From Fragum whitleyi (lineage: Eukaryota; Mollusca; Bivalvia; Cardiida; Cardiidae), in assembly GCA_948146395.1 (NCBI GenBank), contig OX411544.1, positions 32,694,457-32,758,456 of the forward strand: DNA of 64,000 bases. Direction: 5' to 3'. Positions 45,418-56,183 of the stretch are shown here, in pieces. The notes beneath the pieces are model-generated. The model did no database searches and was not told the origin of the DNA. It saw nothing but the letters and a program-made list of their open reading frames with translations. Every line of letters starts with the position of its first letter. Position 1 is the first letter of the stretch. The position numbers and the translations under genes were made by a program.

Positions 45418-45484
45418 GGGGTCAGCGCAAAACTATTGTAAGTGCCTATTATATAGGCACTTATAATAGTGTTGCCCTGACCCC
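45418..45484. repeat. Short palindromic element, GGGGTCA family, best copy
   Basis: GGGGTCAGCGCAAAACTATT, then GTAAGTGCCTATTATATAGG and CACTTATAATAGT, end with GTTGCCCTGACCCC. Both outer ends are intact. Confidence 0.9.
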
Positions 45485-45808
45485 ATGAACAGGAAACATA
45501 AAAAAACCTCTATCTTTTGGGTATAATATGCTCCTTTATTTGTAAGTGTTGATCCTTTAAGAATGTAGCGGAATAACAAAATACAATGCCACTTCAGGAA
45601 ATAAAAATCTATATTGAAATGATTTTTATCTTATAAAAAATTTTATCTTATAACTATACAAATATCCGTGTGATAACATCCCGTATGATGTTTTTATGAT
45701 ATCACAAAGTTATTTTTAGATCAAATATATAATGTGGTTATTTTTTTAAACTTGCATTTCTATTGGAAACATCTACAAAAACAAGAGAAAAGAGGTTATA
45801 AGATAAAT

Positions 45809-45944
45809 ATAATACGTATTTAGTGTATTGTATGAAAAAATATCTAACTCGATTGTGGGAATTGATAATTGTCGAGGCTGTATGATCATTTCTCCTAACC
45901 TCGTTGGATATTTTTTCTCATACAAATCACTAAATACGTATTAT
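45809..45944. mobile_element. 136 bp hairpin MITE
   Basis: ATAATACGTATTTAGTG then GTATGAAAAAATATC pair with GATATTTTTTCTCATAC then CACTAAATACGTATTAT. The central ~40 nt loop contains TAACTCGA / CTCGTTG remnants. Confidence 0.8.
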
Positions 45945-46190
45945 ATATATATCACAATGCATTTTTTCTAAGTATGTCAAAGGTTTTGAAGGTCATTCAC
46001 TAATAACTTGTACAAAATTAATTTAACCCTGGACTTGATGGAGTAATTTATATGTTGCTTGTTAAATATAATTTTGCTCATGTAGTGCAATAGAAATTTT
46101 GAAGTACATTTGTACTTAAAGTATTAAGAAAATGAAAAGGCTTGACTAGTTTGCTAAGTAACTGATTGCTGCTATCAATAAAACAAGACA

Positions 46191-46261
46191 ATGGCTCAAA
46201 CGAAACAGTTGTAACTGCTTATATGTTTATAGGCAGTTACAAATATTTTGAACTGAGCAAT
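46191..46261. repeat. Short palindromic element, GGCTCAG family
   Basis: ATGGCTCAAACGAAACAG, TTGTAACTGCTTATATG and TTTATAGGCAGTTACAAA, then TGAACTGAGCAAT. One stem base differs (GCTTAT against ATAGGC). Confidence 0.85.
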
Positions 46262-46262
46262 G

Positions 46263-46600
46263 GACTTGGAGCATTGCCTACAGGCACCTACACTTAACTG
46301 CATGTTGATTGCTGGATGATGGATGAATTTGAACTAGCTGGATAATGGATAAAAATCTAATTCGAAAAAGGGACATAATTTGCACAAAATGCAATCCGAG
46401 TTTTCCCCCTTGATAGTATAGATTGCTCTTTTGATGGTAAACATAAGTGCATAGTTTCAAGTGAATGCCTTCAGTAAAACCAGAGATATCACAAAATCTC
46501 AAAGTTTTTGTATCACATTAGGACAACAATGATGATGACAATATAATGCCAACAACAATACCAGGCTATAGCAATGCCTTGTTTAGCCGAGCTAAAAATC
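46263..46600 (+). repeat. Dispersed repeat family R1
   Basis: TTGCTGGATGATGGATGAAT, a duplicated GCTGGATAATGGATAAA, AGTTTTCCCCCTTGATAGTA and AACAATGATGATGACAATA mark it. The plus strand has no frame across it, unlike 7857, supporting a noncoding repeat. Confidence 0.55.
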
Positions 46601-47680
46601 AAATGTCTAGGCCAAAATGACACATAATATATAAATCATTGAAAATTATAAATTTAACACCAATAATGACAAAAGCATATACTCTAAGGTTGCTCAAATC
46701 TAAATTTCTGAAATGTTAAGAAATGTTAACATATGAACTTAAAATAATAATTCCTTATTTTCACCAATATCATTACAATGAACTCTCTAGTTTACCTCAT
46801 TCTGAACTATAGTTTGTACTTTCAAATTTAAAATATTAATTTTAGACTGGATCCCTACAGGTTATCGTGACCTCCCTGGCAGGTTTCTGATAGAGTAAAC
46901 CTAACAACTGATACACCCAGGATGCATGCATTCATTCATAATTGTCCTATCTTCTGCAGGAATGTGCTGAATTATTCATACAGTGTCTATGATAGGATCA
47001 TCTCAAGGGATCACTTAGTGTATTATGATGGGCTATCATGGTAAATATATAACCATGTTCAAAACTGCATTTTTGGCAAAATTTTTAAAGCCCTGATTGA
47101 CTTAATTAAATCGTTGAAGATCCAATTCTGATGATAAGAATGGGTTGCTGAATCTGAAATAAATCATATGCCGCTATAGTCCTTGTATGGCAAGCTTTAA
47201 TATGAGCCTGTGTGTGAATTTCCAACAATTTCAAAATTGCAGCCACACAGACTGTCAAGAGTTTAAACTTTAACACTTTCTCGACAGATAATGTCTCAAA
47301 GTGTCTTTAGCTGGACAGACATCTTCTAATTACACTCTGTTACTCTCTAAACTGAACTATTTGTGCACCTTACCATGTTTCTAATTGTTGGAAATGTTGT
47401 ATGCAGGCTAAAAAATTATCTAGTTTAGAGATATAATAAGATCCTGAAAATTCCATGAAATTCTGCAAATAAATATACTGTCTAAACAGATAATTGAGTC
47501 TCTGTTTTAAGTTTTTTCTTCTTACAGCATTTGGCTCATAATCAGGTATCTTCTATTTAATGAGAAAATTAATTATTAAATAATTCTCTAACGTAACTAT
47601 CTTCAAGAGTACACAAAATCTTATTTTAAGACTTCAAATCAAACCAATTTCAAAAGCCAATCTTGAATGGTGAAGGCTTG
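46601..47680. other. Intronic sequence, mostly unrecognised
   Basis: Around 47165-47400, CTTGTATGGCAAGCTTTAAT, GAGCCTGTGTGTGAATTTCC and TAATTGTTGGAAATGTTGT suggest an old palindromic repeat. No exon was found. Confidence 0.3.
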
Positions 47681-48209
47681 AATATTGAGACAAATTTATC
47701 AGCACAAAATAATTGAAAGTGCCTTGACTGAAACTTTCTCTAAATTCTGTCCTGACCCCTGACATACGGTATGTCTCATATTGTGTCATAGGTTCACTTT
47801 CTATTCTTTAATGTATCATAAAAAGCATAAATTCTTATTTAAGAAATGATTCTATGTTCTCATTTATCGCCCGGTAAGATCTAAGATATTGTTTTATTAG
47901 ATCAGCTCGGCATCTGTCTTGTTAGTGACTGTCCCCAGCCACTAGTATAATTTACCGCTATCAAGATCTTCATCAGTTTCTGTTTTTACAGTCAAATAGA
48001 GTTAAAGTAAGTCTTGGAGGACCCCACAGAAACATGAACATTGCAGAGAAAACATGACTTGAATCAAATTGTTTATTACACCTTGTTTCTTTACAGCCTT
48101 GCATATAAGGTACCCTAAAGGCATGAGTTTAATGATTTTTTTCTATTATTAAAAAAAAAGCTCCCCTACCATGTTATGTATAGCTAGCCCCCTTGAGATG
48201 CTTCATTGA
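47681..48209 (+). repeat. Tandem duplication, left unit (no palindrome)
   Basis: It shares ATTGAGACA, CAGCACAAAAT, GTGCCTTGACTG and, further on, TCATAAAAAGCATAAATTC, CAGCTCGGCATCTGTC, CTGTCCCCAGCCACTA and AAGGTACCCTAAA with 48323-49200. The two are clearly similar but not identical. This unit lacks both elements present in the other unit. Confidence 0.85.
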
Positions 48210-48321
48210 CCACATATTCTTTCACAATGTAAACCTAATGAAAATCATTAGGAAACCTCAGTTAACACTGTAAAAGTTCATTACGTCTGAGACGTTGTGG
48301 AACTATAACGGGTCCACTGCC
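48210..48321. mobile_element. TTAA element family T3, truncated
   Basis: CACAATGTAAACCTAATGA, TCATTAGGAAACCTCAGTTA and AACGGGTCCACTGC match 36282-36437. TTAA follows at 48322-48325. The left end is missing. Confidence 0.65.
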
Positions 48322-48402
48322 TTAAATTGAGACATCAGCACAAAATCAAAGCAAGTGCCTTGACTGGAACTTTCTCTAAATTTTGTCCTGGCCTCTGATA
48401 CG

Positions 48403-48474
48403 ATGGCTCAACGCGAAACAGTTGTAACTGCCTATATGTTTATAGGCAGTTACAACTGTTTCGCACAGAGCCAT
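48403..48474. repeat. Short palindromic element, GGCTCAG family, best copy
   Basis: ATGGCTCAACGCGAAACAG, then TTGTAACTGCCTATATG and its complement, end TTTCGCACAGAGCCAT. It is flanked by TGATACG on the left and TGACATACA on the right. The unfilled counterpart at about 47755-47770 reads CCCTGACATACGG once. This implies an 8-9 bp target duplication (TGACATAC) with CA lost on the left. Confidence 0.92.
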
Positions 48475-48860
48475 TGACATACAGTATGTCTCATATTGTG
48501 CCATAGGTTCACTTTCTATTCTTTAATGTATCATAAAAAGCATAAATTCTTATTTAAGAAATGATTCTATGTTCTCATTTATCACCCAGTAAGATCTAAG
48601 ATATTGTTTTATTAGATCAGCTCGGCGTCTGTCTTGTTAGTGACTGTCCCCAGCCACTAATATAATTTACCGCTATCAAGATCATCATCAGTCTCTGTTT
48701 TTACAGTCAAATAGGGTTAAAGTAAGTCTTAGAGGACCCCATAGAAACATGAACATTGTAGACAGAAACATGACTTGAATCAAATTGTTTACACCTCTTT
48801 TCTTTACAGCCTTGTATTTAAGGTACCCTAAAAGGCATAAGTTTAGTGCTTTTTTTTAAA

Positions 48861-49080
48861 CCCTTTGCTGTTTAATCCCTGCTTTATACGTGCCTGTGAT
48901 TTAATGATTGAGAAAACATTGTGAAAAAGAAGAAATTGCTTCTGACAAGCAATTTCTTCATTTTCCACACTATTTTCTACCCTACTGAATGGTTATTTTT
49001 CAAATTAAATCCACTTTAAATTTTCGTCTACAAAACCTTTGAATTTGGACAGGTCCAAAATTTTGTAAAACAGGAAAGGG
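48861..49080 (+). mobile_element. TTAA element family T2
   Basis: It runs from CCCTTTGCTGTTTAATCCC to AATTTTGTAAAACAGGAAAG and GG. The inner hairpin GAAGAAATTGCTT / AAGCAATTTCTTC is present. Flanks are TAAA and TGAA rather than TTAA. About 38 bp of host sequence (GGTACCCTAAAAGGCATAAG and so on) stands on both sides (48820-48858 and 49084-49122). Confidence 0.75.
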
Positions 49081-49200
49081 TGAAGGTACCCTAAAAGGCA
49101 TAAGTTTAATGATTTTTTTTTTTTTTCAATCATAAAAATTCACATTAAAAAAAAGCTCTCCAACCATGTTATGTATAGCTCCCTTGAGATGCTTCATTGA

Positions 49201-50818
49201 TTAAGCCAAGGATAGGATTTAGATTTTTATTCAAGAACTCTTGCACAATTCTGACATGTGATTGTTGGTACGCATTGCAATCATCTTGTTTGGAAATTTC
49301 AAGCTAGATCTGTCACAAAGAGCACTAACACCCCTCTCCAGCACTTTCTTCCAGTACCAGAAACAGTTTTCGAATCAAGTTCATTTGTGACCTTAACCTT
49401 TGACCTCCATGACCAAAAAAAAAAATAGGATGCTTCCTTAGGTTATGGGAAACTATTGTAAAAAGTTTCATGATTCTAGATCACTTGAGTTAGAGTTCGG
49501 AAATAAAAAAGGTCTATAGACAGATTGTTGGACACACAGACAGAAATGGTGAAACCAATAAACCCTGTACCCACTCTTCTTTGTAAGTGGGTAATGTAAT
49601 GAGTATCTGTAAAATAGTGTTTCAGTAAACAGGGTAACCCAGTGGATTATCCAAGAATGTGAAGTCAAGTAACAAGCTAAGGCATAAAGCAGGTAACATA
49701 TATTTTCTGAAACCAAACAATTTGAAATGGTTTACAATATTGCCCTGGCTGTTTGCAAGTATGTGATAAATATTATATCACCTTTTTATGACTAGCTCTT
49801 TGTAGGATTTTCACTTCTTATGACAAATTACTGCTGTAAATTTATTGTGATCAAGTCTTGCTTTTTTATTTCATATGTTACTAAGCACCAGAGAGTGCAC
49901 AAAGAGCAACTCCGATTTGACCAATTAAAATTATGATTTTCATTTAAACTAAACTTTAGACTGTAACATTTGATGTGAATACATTTTTACAAGTAGCAAA
50001 AATCATTAGAGCTAGATTATGAAACATAGGGCTTTTCTACTTGATATTTTCACTTGGTTTTTTTTTTGTTTTTGTTTTTTTATTATTACAATTATTGTTT
50101 TTCTTCTTTAAAATCATAATCCACCAAATCTACTTGATAAAATTAATTTTATTTGTAGGTAACCAATCAATCCAACATATTTCAGCTGCTAAATTTCAGA
50201 CATTGTGGTAAGGAGTCCAAGAAAAGGCATGCTGCTTCCAGCGTAGACCTAGACTGAGACTTTTTGTCATGTTTTTTATATGAGTTTAATATGTGCTGGT
50301 GCCATAAGGTTTTAGAGCCATTAATTCAAAACCCATTAAAACACACTTCTTGGAAATAAATATCCACATGACACATGACAACTTTTAATGCTTAAGAAAC
50401 CATAAAGTACATATTTTTATCTTTTTTTTTTCTTCTTTAAACATTGGCCAGTTCAGCTAAAAATCATCTAAGAAAATGCATGTTTTTTCAAGCCAATAAG
50501 AACTAGACTGAAAGTTTTTGTCACATATTTTATGAGTTTAATATATGCTGGTGCCATGAGGTTTAAGAGCCATTAATTGAAAACCCATTAAAGCTAAAAC
50601 TTCTTGGGAATAAATATCCTCATGATACACAAAAACTCTAATGCTATGGAAGCAAATTGCAGTATAATAAGACATTTCAAACATTCTTGCCTAAAGTGTT
50701 CGTATATAGAGAAAGTAGACAGTATAGGCTGAGATCAGGATGCTAGACTGTACGGGATGATCTCAGTCTATATCATCTACAAAGAGCATCAGAAAGATCA
50801 AATTTCACATAATTTATC
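49201..50818. other. Intronic sequence, mostly unrecognised
   Basis: A TGACCTTTGACCT-type repeat occupies about 49378-49575. Two diverged units sharing ATGAGTTTAATATGTGCTGG and GTTTTAGAGCCATTAATTC lie at about 50270-50360 and 50520-50605. No exon was found. Confidence 0.4.
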
Positions 50819-50822
50819 TTAA

Positions 50823-51054
50823 CCCTAGTCATGCTGAACCCGGAATATTCCTGCTTTGGCAGGAGCTATAGACCAAAATCAGCCTGCACATTATGTGCAG
50901 TCTGATGTTAGTCTGCACCACCTGTTCTCACTTTCAAACCAGGATAGATTTAGTTTTTCAAATTAAAATTCACCTACAGTTGGTACTTTCAGTCTTTTTT
51001 GCCCTTTGATTTTGATGAAAATTTATATCAAAAATTTATTCAGCATAACAAGGG
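50823..51054 (+). mobile_element. TTAA element family T1, intact copy
   Basis: TTAA lies on both sides (50819-50822, 51055-51058). It runs from CCCTAGTCATGCTGAACCC to ATTCAGCATAACAAGGG. Highly similar to 27107-27344. Confidence 0.85.
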
Positions 51055-51287
51055 TTAAGTATTAAACCACTATATTTCTCAGAATTCAAATAAAAGGGTA
51101 TTTGAAGGTCAAAAATCTAATCAAAGCATAAAAGTGACCTTAAACTTTCATGTTGTTAAATTTCTTTGATAGTATATTAGATGTGAGAGTGAAAATGTGA
51201 ACCAAGCTTCATCACCTCTAGCATAGTCTAATATGTCATAACAAAAGGGGACCGTCTTTGAAGATCTAAGTCAGAAAACATTAGAGC

Positions 51288-51560
51288 ACCGCCTAAGGGT
51301 GCAACGCTCAGCTGCAGGTGCTGGATAATGCAAAAATGCTATGTAAAATAAGGGGCATAACTCTTACAAAAGAGTTATCCCCCTTTATAGTCTGGGTGGC
51401 TTCGTAAACATGAACACACATGCCAAATTTCATGAAGGTATCTTCAATAACAATAGAGACATGACTAGGGTTAAAGTTTCTTGCCAACCCAAGGCTAACA
51501 ATGCCAAGGTGATCATAATACCTTGTGTTTTCTCCAGAAAACAGCCAAGTTAAAAATGAT
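51288..51560 (+). repeat. Dispersed repeat family R1
   Basis: The head AGCACCGCCTAAGGGTGCAA can fold. GCAGGTGCTGGATAATGCAA, GAGTTATCCCCCTTTATAGT and TTTCATGAAGGTATCTTCAA follow. The frame seen at 7862-8140 is broken here. Confidence 0.6.
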
Positions 51561-51587
51561 ACTGTGTGTACAGTTATATAAACCCTT

Positions 51588-52240
51588 ATCCTGCTGAATC
51601 AAAATTTTGTTTCAAACAACTTTTGCCATTTTACAAAAATTTTGACCACTCTGGATCAAGTAATTATTCAGTTGTAGACTACGCTTAAAGCGAATGGGCC
51701 TTTCAAAAAACGGTATTTCAAAAGTATATATCAAAGATACTACTCCGAGCTATGTATTTACAGATATATAATGCTAGTGTGTCGTGCACGTGGATCTTGA
51801 CAGGTTTTGCGTGCTGAGTCATTTCAAAAAGATAATGAGCTTTTTAAAGGAGCAATATTTTCGAAAAGATTTTCTACAGTCGAAAAAATGCAAAAGATCT
51901 GCAATAAGTAACGAAATTAGCTTAACAAATTATTTCAGCGTAATTACACATAATATTAATAATACTTTAGTTAGTGAAATTTGCCTTTTTCCCAACATAA
52001 AGAGGTTTTGGGGGAAAATACAGACAATGTCAGAAAAGCATGGTCTAAGTCAGATAGAAAATTTCGTACCGCGGTATATGGGAAATAGACACTTGCTGAC
52101 GCTCGTGTCTATTTCCTATATACCAAGGCACTTGTTTTCTATCCTATACGTATGCAGGCTGGCTAAGATAAGATTGCATGTCTGAGCAGACTATCCTAGT
52201 CTTTACAGTCAAACGCAGGTTTGTGTACAGCATGATTAAA
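51588..52240. mobile_element. Possible longer TTAA/T1-related element with a central hairpin
   Basis: The left part is ACCCTTATCCTGCTGAATC and the right part is GTACAGCATGATTAAAA, weakly inverted. Near the right end, GGCTGGCTAAGATAAG and GAGCAGACTATCCTAGTC echo T1. A 20 bp stem with one mismatch (52073-52092 against 52105-52124, AGGAAATAGACAC-type) is inside. A 133-codon frame (51784-52185) crosses it but has no family pattern. Confidence 0.35.
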
Positions 52241-52451
52241 ATTGTAAATTATGAAGCATGAGAAAAGTTAATTATACCCAACTTAATTGTGTCTTTTAAC
52301 TTTAATTTTGATTTTGATGCCAGAAAGCACAAACTCTTGAAAGTGCTGAATTATTATAAGGTTCTTATAATAATTTTATGTACAGTTCAAGGTTTTTCTT
52401 TTATAAAATATCCCCAGATTGAGCTGTTTGATCAAGGCAAAATAAAGAGTA

Positions 52452-52629
52452 CAGTCAAACCTGTCTTAGCGGCCACCTATATTCAGCAAGCAACCTGTCT
52501 TAAGCAAGCGGCCACAGAGTTCCCTAATGAACCAATTACACTAAAATTGACCTTTATTAAGCAAGCACCTGTCTTAAGCAAGCACTTTTTGAATGTCCCT
52601 TGGGTGCTTGCTTATGACAGGTTTGACTG
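52452..52629 (+). mobile_element. 178 bp pogo-like MITE
   Basis: TA flanks both ends (52450-52451, 52630-52631). CAGTCAAACCTGTCTTAGCG and ATGACAGGTTTGACTG are inverted repeats. Internally GGCCACC, GCAAGCAACCTGTCTTAAGC and GCACTTTTTGAATGTCCCTT match 25790-25967 in reverse. The open frame through it is incidental. Confidence 0.8.
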
Positions 52630-52631
52630 TA

Positions 52632-53439
52632 TAAAACTTTTTTTGTACTCGACTGAGAAATGACTCAAAATCAATATTTGAATAGATATTTTATCTCAAA
52701 ATTTAAATTACATTTTAAGGTATGGTATCAATTTACCATCAAGCCCATACAAGTTTGATGCTTACTACAGCATCTCAGAACAGATGGATTGCAATTCAAA
52801 GGTTGAATTAAGTTTATTCTCAGTTGAATGTGCAAAAAGATTTACAGCCGTGAGCCAAGTGATCTCTAATATTCATTTCTAAAATTCTTTGGTGTTCCCT
52901 TTAAATGTGAGAAATCAGAAATATTTACCATTTTCTTTTCTAGGTTCTGAAAAAATAAAAATGAAAAGCTTAAGCTGTAAAATTTATTATAAAACAATTC
53001 CGTAAAATGCATATATGAAATAAGAAGAATTACATATAGAACTTAATTCACAATAAATTCATATGTCATGTGTTAATCTGTGTACACTGATAGCTCAGCC
53101 CATTTATGATGTCATACATCATCTTTAGCAGGAATGTTCATGCTTTTGACGTCATACAACCTTCATGCTAAATAATGAAGTGTTGTGTTTTCTGTGAAAT
53201 TCTACCATTGTCAATATGATGACTTATTTATTAATTTTACACCCAGAAAAATGTAATTTTACTGTTTGACACTCAGGAAAAGACAATAATATTAATTTTA
53301 GAATTGCGATTGTGTTATAATGGATATACATTCATTTTCATGTTGATGGGTCCACAAATAAAGTCTGAAAATGATATTATTTCTCAATCAACATAGTCTG
53401 TGTTTCAGGTTTATTAGAAAAAAAATTATTATAAATAAA
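52632..53439. other. Intronic sequence, nothing recognised
   Basis: AT-rich. GATGTCATACATCATC and GACGTCATACAACCTTCATG occur around 53110-53170 without a clear element. Confidence 0.3.
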
Positions 53440-53501
53440 TGTGACACATCACATGAAAAGGGACCATCTGGGAACTACGTAAAACATAATTTAACATTTG
53501 A
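53440..53501 (+). mobile_element. Family M1 element, left piece
   Basis: TGTGACACATCACATGAAAA, GGGACCATCTGGGAACT and AACATTTGAAA match the first 60 bp of 28391-28650. The rest resumes at 54690 after an inserted element. Confidence 0.7.
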
Positions 53502-54672
53502 AACTAGAAAGCCATGAATGGCTTGAGTCGCTCCACAGGCTTGAAATTCTTGTAAAAGCAAATAAATGTTTTGAATAGATTTTTAGATATTTGCGGTTCT
53601 ACTGATGTTGAAAAAGATTTTCAAAGTTTCTACTATATAACAGATAGGGAAATGACCTCTGCTATTAAAAGACATATTTTTCATCAAATAAAAATAATTT
53701 TTGGCTGCATGATAATGGGTCACCCAAAGATCATACCAAAAATGTTTGATTGATATCCATCAGTTACATTCTGAGAAAATGTTTTCATAGTTTCCACTAT
53801 TTAACATATTGAGAATTCATCCAATCAAATAATTTTTGGTACATTGATAAAAGGTCACTCAAGGATCATTCCAGTGAAATTTAGTTGATATCCAAAAATC
53901 AGATTCTGAGAAAATGATTTTCAAATTTTCCACTATATAACATATAGAGAAATGACCTCTGCCTATAAAATGCATATTTTTCATCCAATCAAAATAATTC
54001 TTGGTACACTGATAAAGGGTCACTCAAGGATTATTCCAGTGAAATTTGGTTGATATCCAGCAGGTATATCTGAGAAAATGATTTTCAAAGTTTCCACTAT
54101 TTAACATAAAGAGAAATGACCTCCGCCCATAAAATGCATATTTTTCATCCAATCACAATGATTTTTTGTAGACTGATAAAGGGTCACTCCAGGATCATTC
54201 CAGTGAAATTTGGTTGATATCCATCATTTACATTCTGAGAAAAGGATTTTCAAAGTTTCCGCTATATAACATATAGAGAAATGACCTCCGCCCATAAAAT
54301 GCATATTTTCCATCCGATCACAATGATTTTTTGTAGACTGATAAAGGGCACCCAAGGATCATTCATGTAAAATTTAATTGGTATCCATTTATTAGAATCT
54401 GAGAAAACTCACTTGTTACCATATTTGGAAATTAGCCACGCCCATTAAATCCATGTTTTTCATTGGATCAAAATTTCTTGAACAACTTTGAAAGAGGGTC
54501 ACCCAAGGATCATTCCTTTGAAGTTTGGTTGAAATCCATCCAGTAGTTCCTGAGGAGAAGATTTTTAAAGGAAAGTTTACGACCGGACGCACGCACTGAC
54601 GGACGGACGGACAGACGCACGACGGACACAACGCCATGACAATAGCCCCAGTGGCTTTCAGCCAGTGGAGCT
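53502..54672 (+). mobile_element. Pearl-like element splitting an M1 element
   Basis: The head has AAAGCCATGAATGGCTT and GTCGCTCCACAGGC. About six cores of ~165 bp follow, with TCCACTATATAACATATAGAG, AAATGACCTCCGCC and GGTCACTCAAGGATCATTCC. A GGACGGACGGACAGACGCAC run (54601-54620) leads to the tail GTGGCTTTCAGCCAGTGGAGC. Same family as 3845-5221. Confidence 0.78.
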
Positions 54673-54689
54673 AAAAAAGGTTGTTTCTA

Positions 54690-54860
54690 GTACAGACCAA
54701 CTAGAGGTAGCATTTTGAAAATTCTTTCACAGAAATGTAGATTTGTTGTTCTAGATTGAGAAAATTAGTAAAATGCAAAAAGTTTTGATCCCAGTGCAGT
54801 TAGACTAGGGTCAACACTACGCATTACCCAGATGGTCCCTTTTTGTATGACAGGTCACAA
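54690..54860 (+). mobile_element. Family M1 element, right piece
   Basis: ACCAACTAGAGGTAGCAT, TTCTAGATTGAGAAAATTAG, GGTCAACACTACGCATTACC and CAGATGGTCCC, then GACAGGTCACA, match the rest of 28391-28650. Confidence 0.7.
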
Positions 54861-55514
54861 ATATTTAAGTGGTCGTCAAGGCTCATAACACAACCTTGAA
54901 ATGTGCTCTTTACCTTTTGACCTAGAAACTAAGTAACGACTTATTGAAATGGCAATCTTTAAACTGTGAGAGGAACAGTTATTTTGAAATCCTGAGAACT
55001 TTATAATGGCCCAGAATAATTTGGACTGTCTATAATTAACTGGACAGATATATTGTTGAGCACCACTCATTCACGGAATCTAAATTGTCTCTCACCAATG
55101 GCAAGTAAGCATTCAAAATAAACTGAAAATCTTGATTTCATCCCTTTTATATCTTAAATTCACAAAATTTATCAAAAGAGGATATTTTTTTCATAGTATT
55201 GTGGAAGACTTGAAAAGGAATATTTAAAGTTTCATTTGAAATTGTTTTCACTCAAACTTCTCATTATTTGCGAGTAGTTAACTGGAATTTAAATGACAAA
55301 CTAAAGCTTTTCAACGAGTGTCATGCAACTCAATGATTCATTTTGCGTGATCAATAACACGCAATCACAGAAAGGAAATGGAAATGTGTTCTCTTTTGAC
55401 GATTGCCATGTGCAATAAGTTCGAAGAGTCTTATTAGACAGGAGCTGTTTGAAATATTGAGAAATGACTTTTCTCTATAAAGCATGATTGCAGAGACAAA
55501 TATATTTTTGGTAA

Positions 55515-55630
55515 CCCTAATAATAATGAACCCAGAATATTCCTGCTTTTGCAGGAAGTTCAGACAAAGATCAATATACATATATATGCAGTCTGATCTT
55601 AGTCTATATCAACTGATTTAGGCCTTTAAA
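55515..55630 (+). mobile_element. TTAA element family T1, truncated
   Basis: CCCTAATAATAATGAACCC, AGAATATTCCTGCTTTTGC and GCAGTCTGATCTTAGTCTA are present. The right half is missing. Confidence 0.6.
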
Positions 55631-55670
55631 AAAAATTATTGACCTACCTATACAAAATAGTGCAGATTTT

Positions 55671-56183
55671 TAGCTCACCTGAGTACGAAGTGCTCAAGGT
55701 GAGCTTTTGGGTTAACCTGATGTCCGTCATGCATCTTCTGCCGTCAGTCCTCCGTAGTGTTCGTCTGTCGTCATCATTAACCTTGTGGACACTCTAGAGG
55801 CCATATCTTAGCCCAATCAACCTAAAAATTGGTCAGAATGATTTCTTGATGAAATCTTGGACAAGTTAGAATTTTGGTCAAGTGGGGTCAAAAACTAGGT
55901 CACAGGGTCAAATCTAGGAAAAAGCTTGTGGACACTAAAGAGGCCATGTTTTTAGCCCAATCAACCTGAATATTGGTCAGAATGATTTCTTGATGAAATC
56001 TTGGACAAGTTAGAATTTTGGTCAAGTGGGGTCAAAAACTAGGTCACAGGGTCAAATCTAGGAAAAAGCTTGTGGACACTATAGAGGCCATGTTTTTAGC
56101 CCAATCAACCTGAATATTGGTCAGAATGATTATCTTGATGAAATCTCAGGTGAGCAATTTAGGGCCACTATGGACCTCTTGGT
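55671..56183 (-). mobile_element. Pearl-like element (AGCTCACCT family), reverse orientation
   Basis: The tail AGCTCACCTGAGTACGAAG, then GTGCTCAAGGTGAGCT, is at the left (55671-55704). Then come ~130 bp cores with CTTGTGGACACT, GAGGCCATGTTTTTAGCCC, AACCTGAATATTGGTCAGAA and GGTCACAGGGTCAAATCTAG. The head CTCAGGTGAGC, with CACTATGGACCTCTTGGTG, is at the right. The second and third cores are nearly identical, so the array expanded recently. Confidence 0.75.

Larger units (their letters stand above)
48323..49200 (+). repeat. Tandem duplication, right unit (with two insertions)
   Basis: This is the copy of 47681-48209 that has gained the palindrome at 48403-48474 and the T2 element at 48861-49080. 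Confidence 0.85.

Noticed and set aside
51784..52185. 133-codon plus-strand frame
   Set aside because: No recognisable domain, low-complexity composition, and it crosses a hairpin in a probable mobile element.
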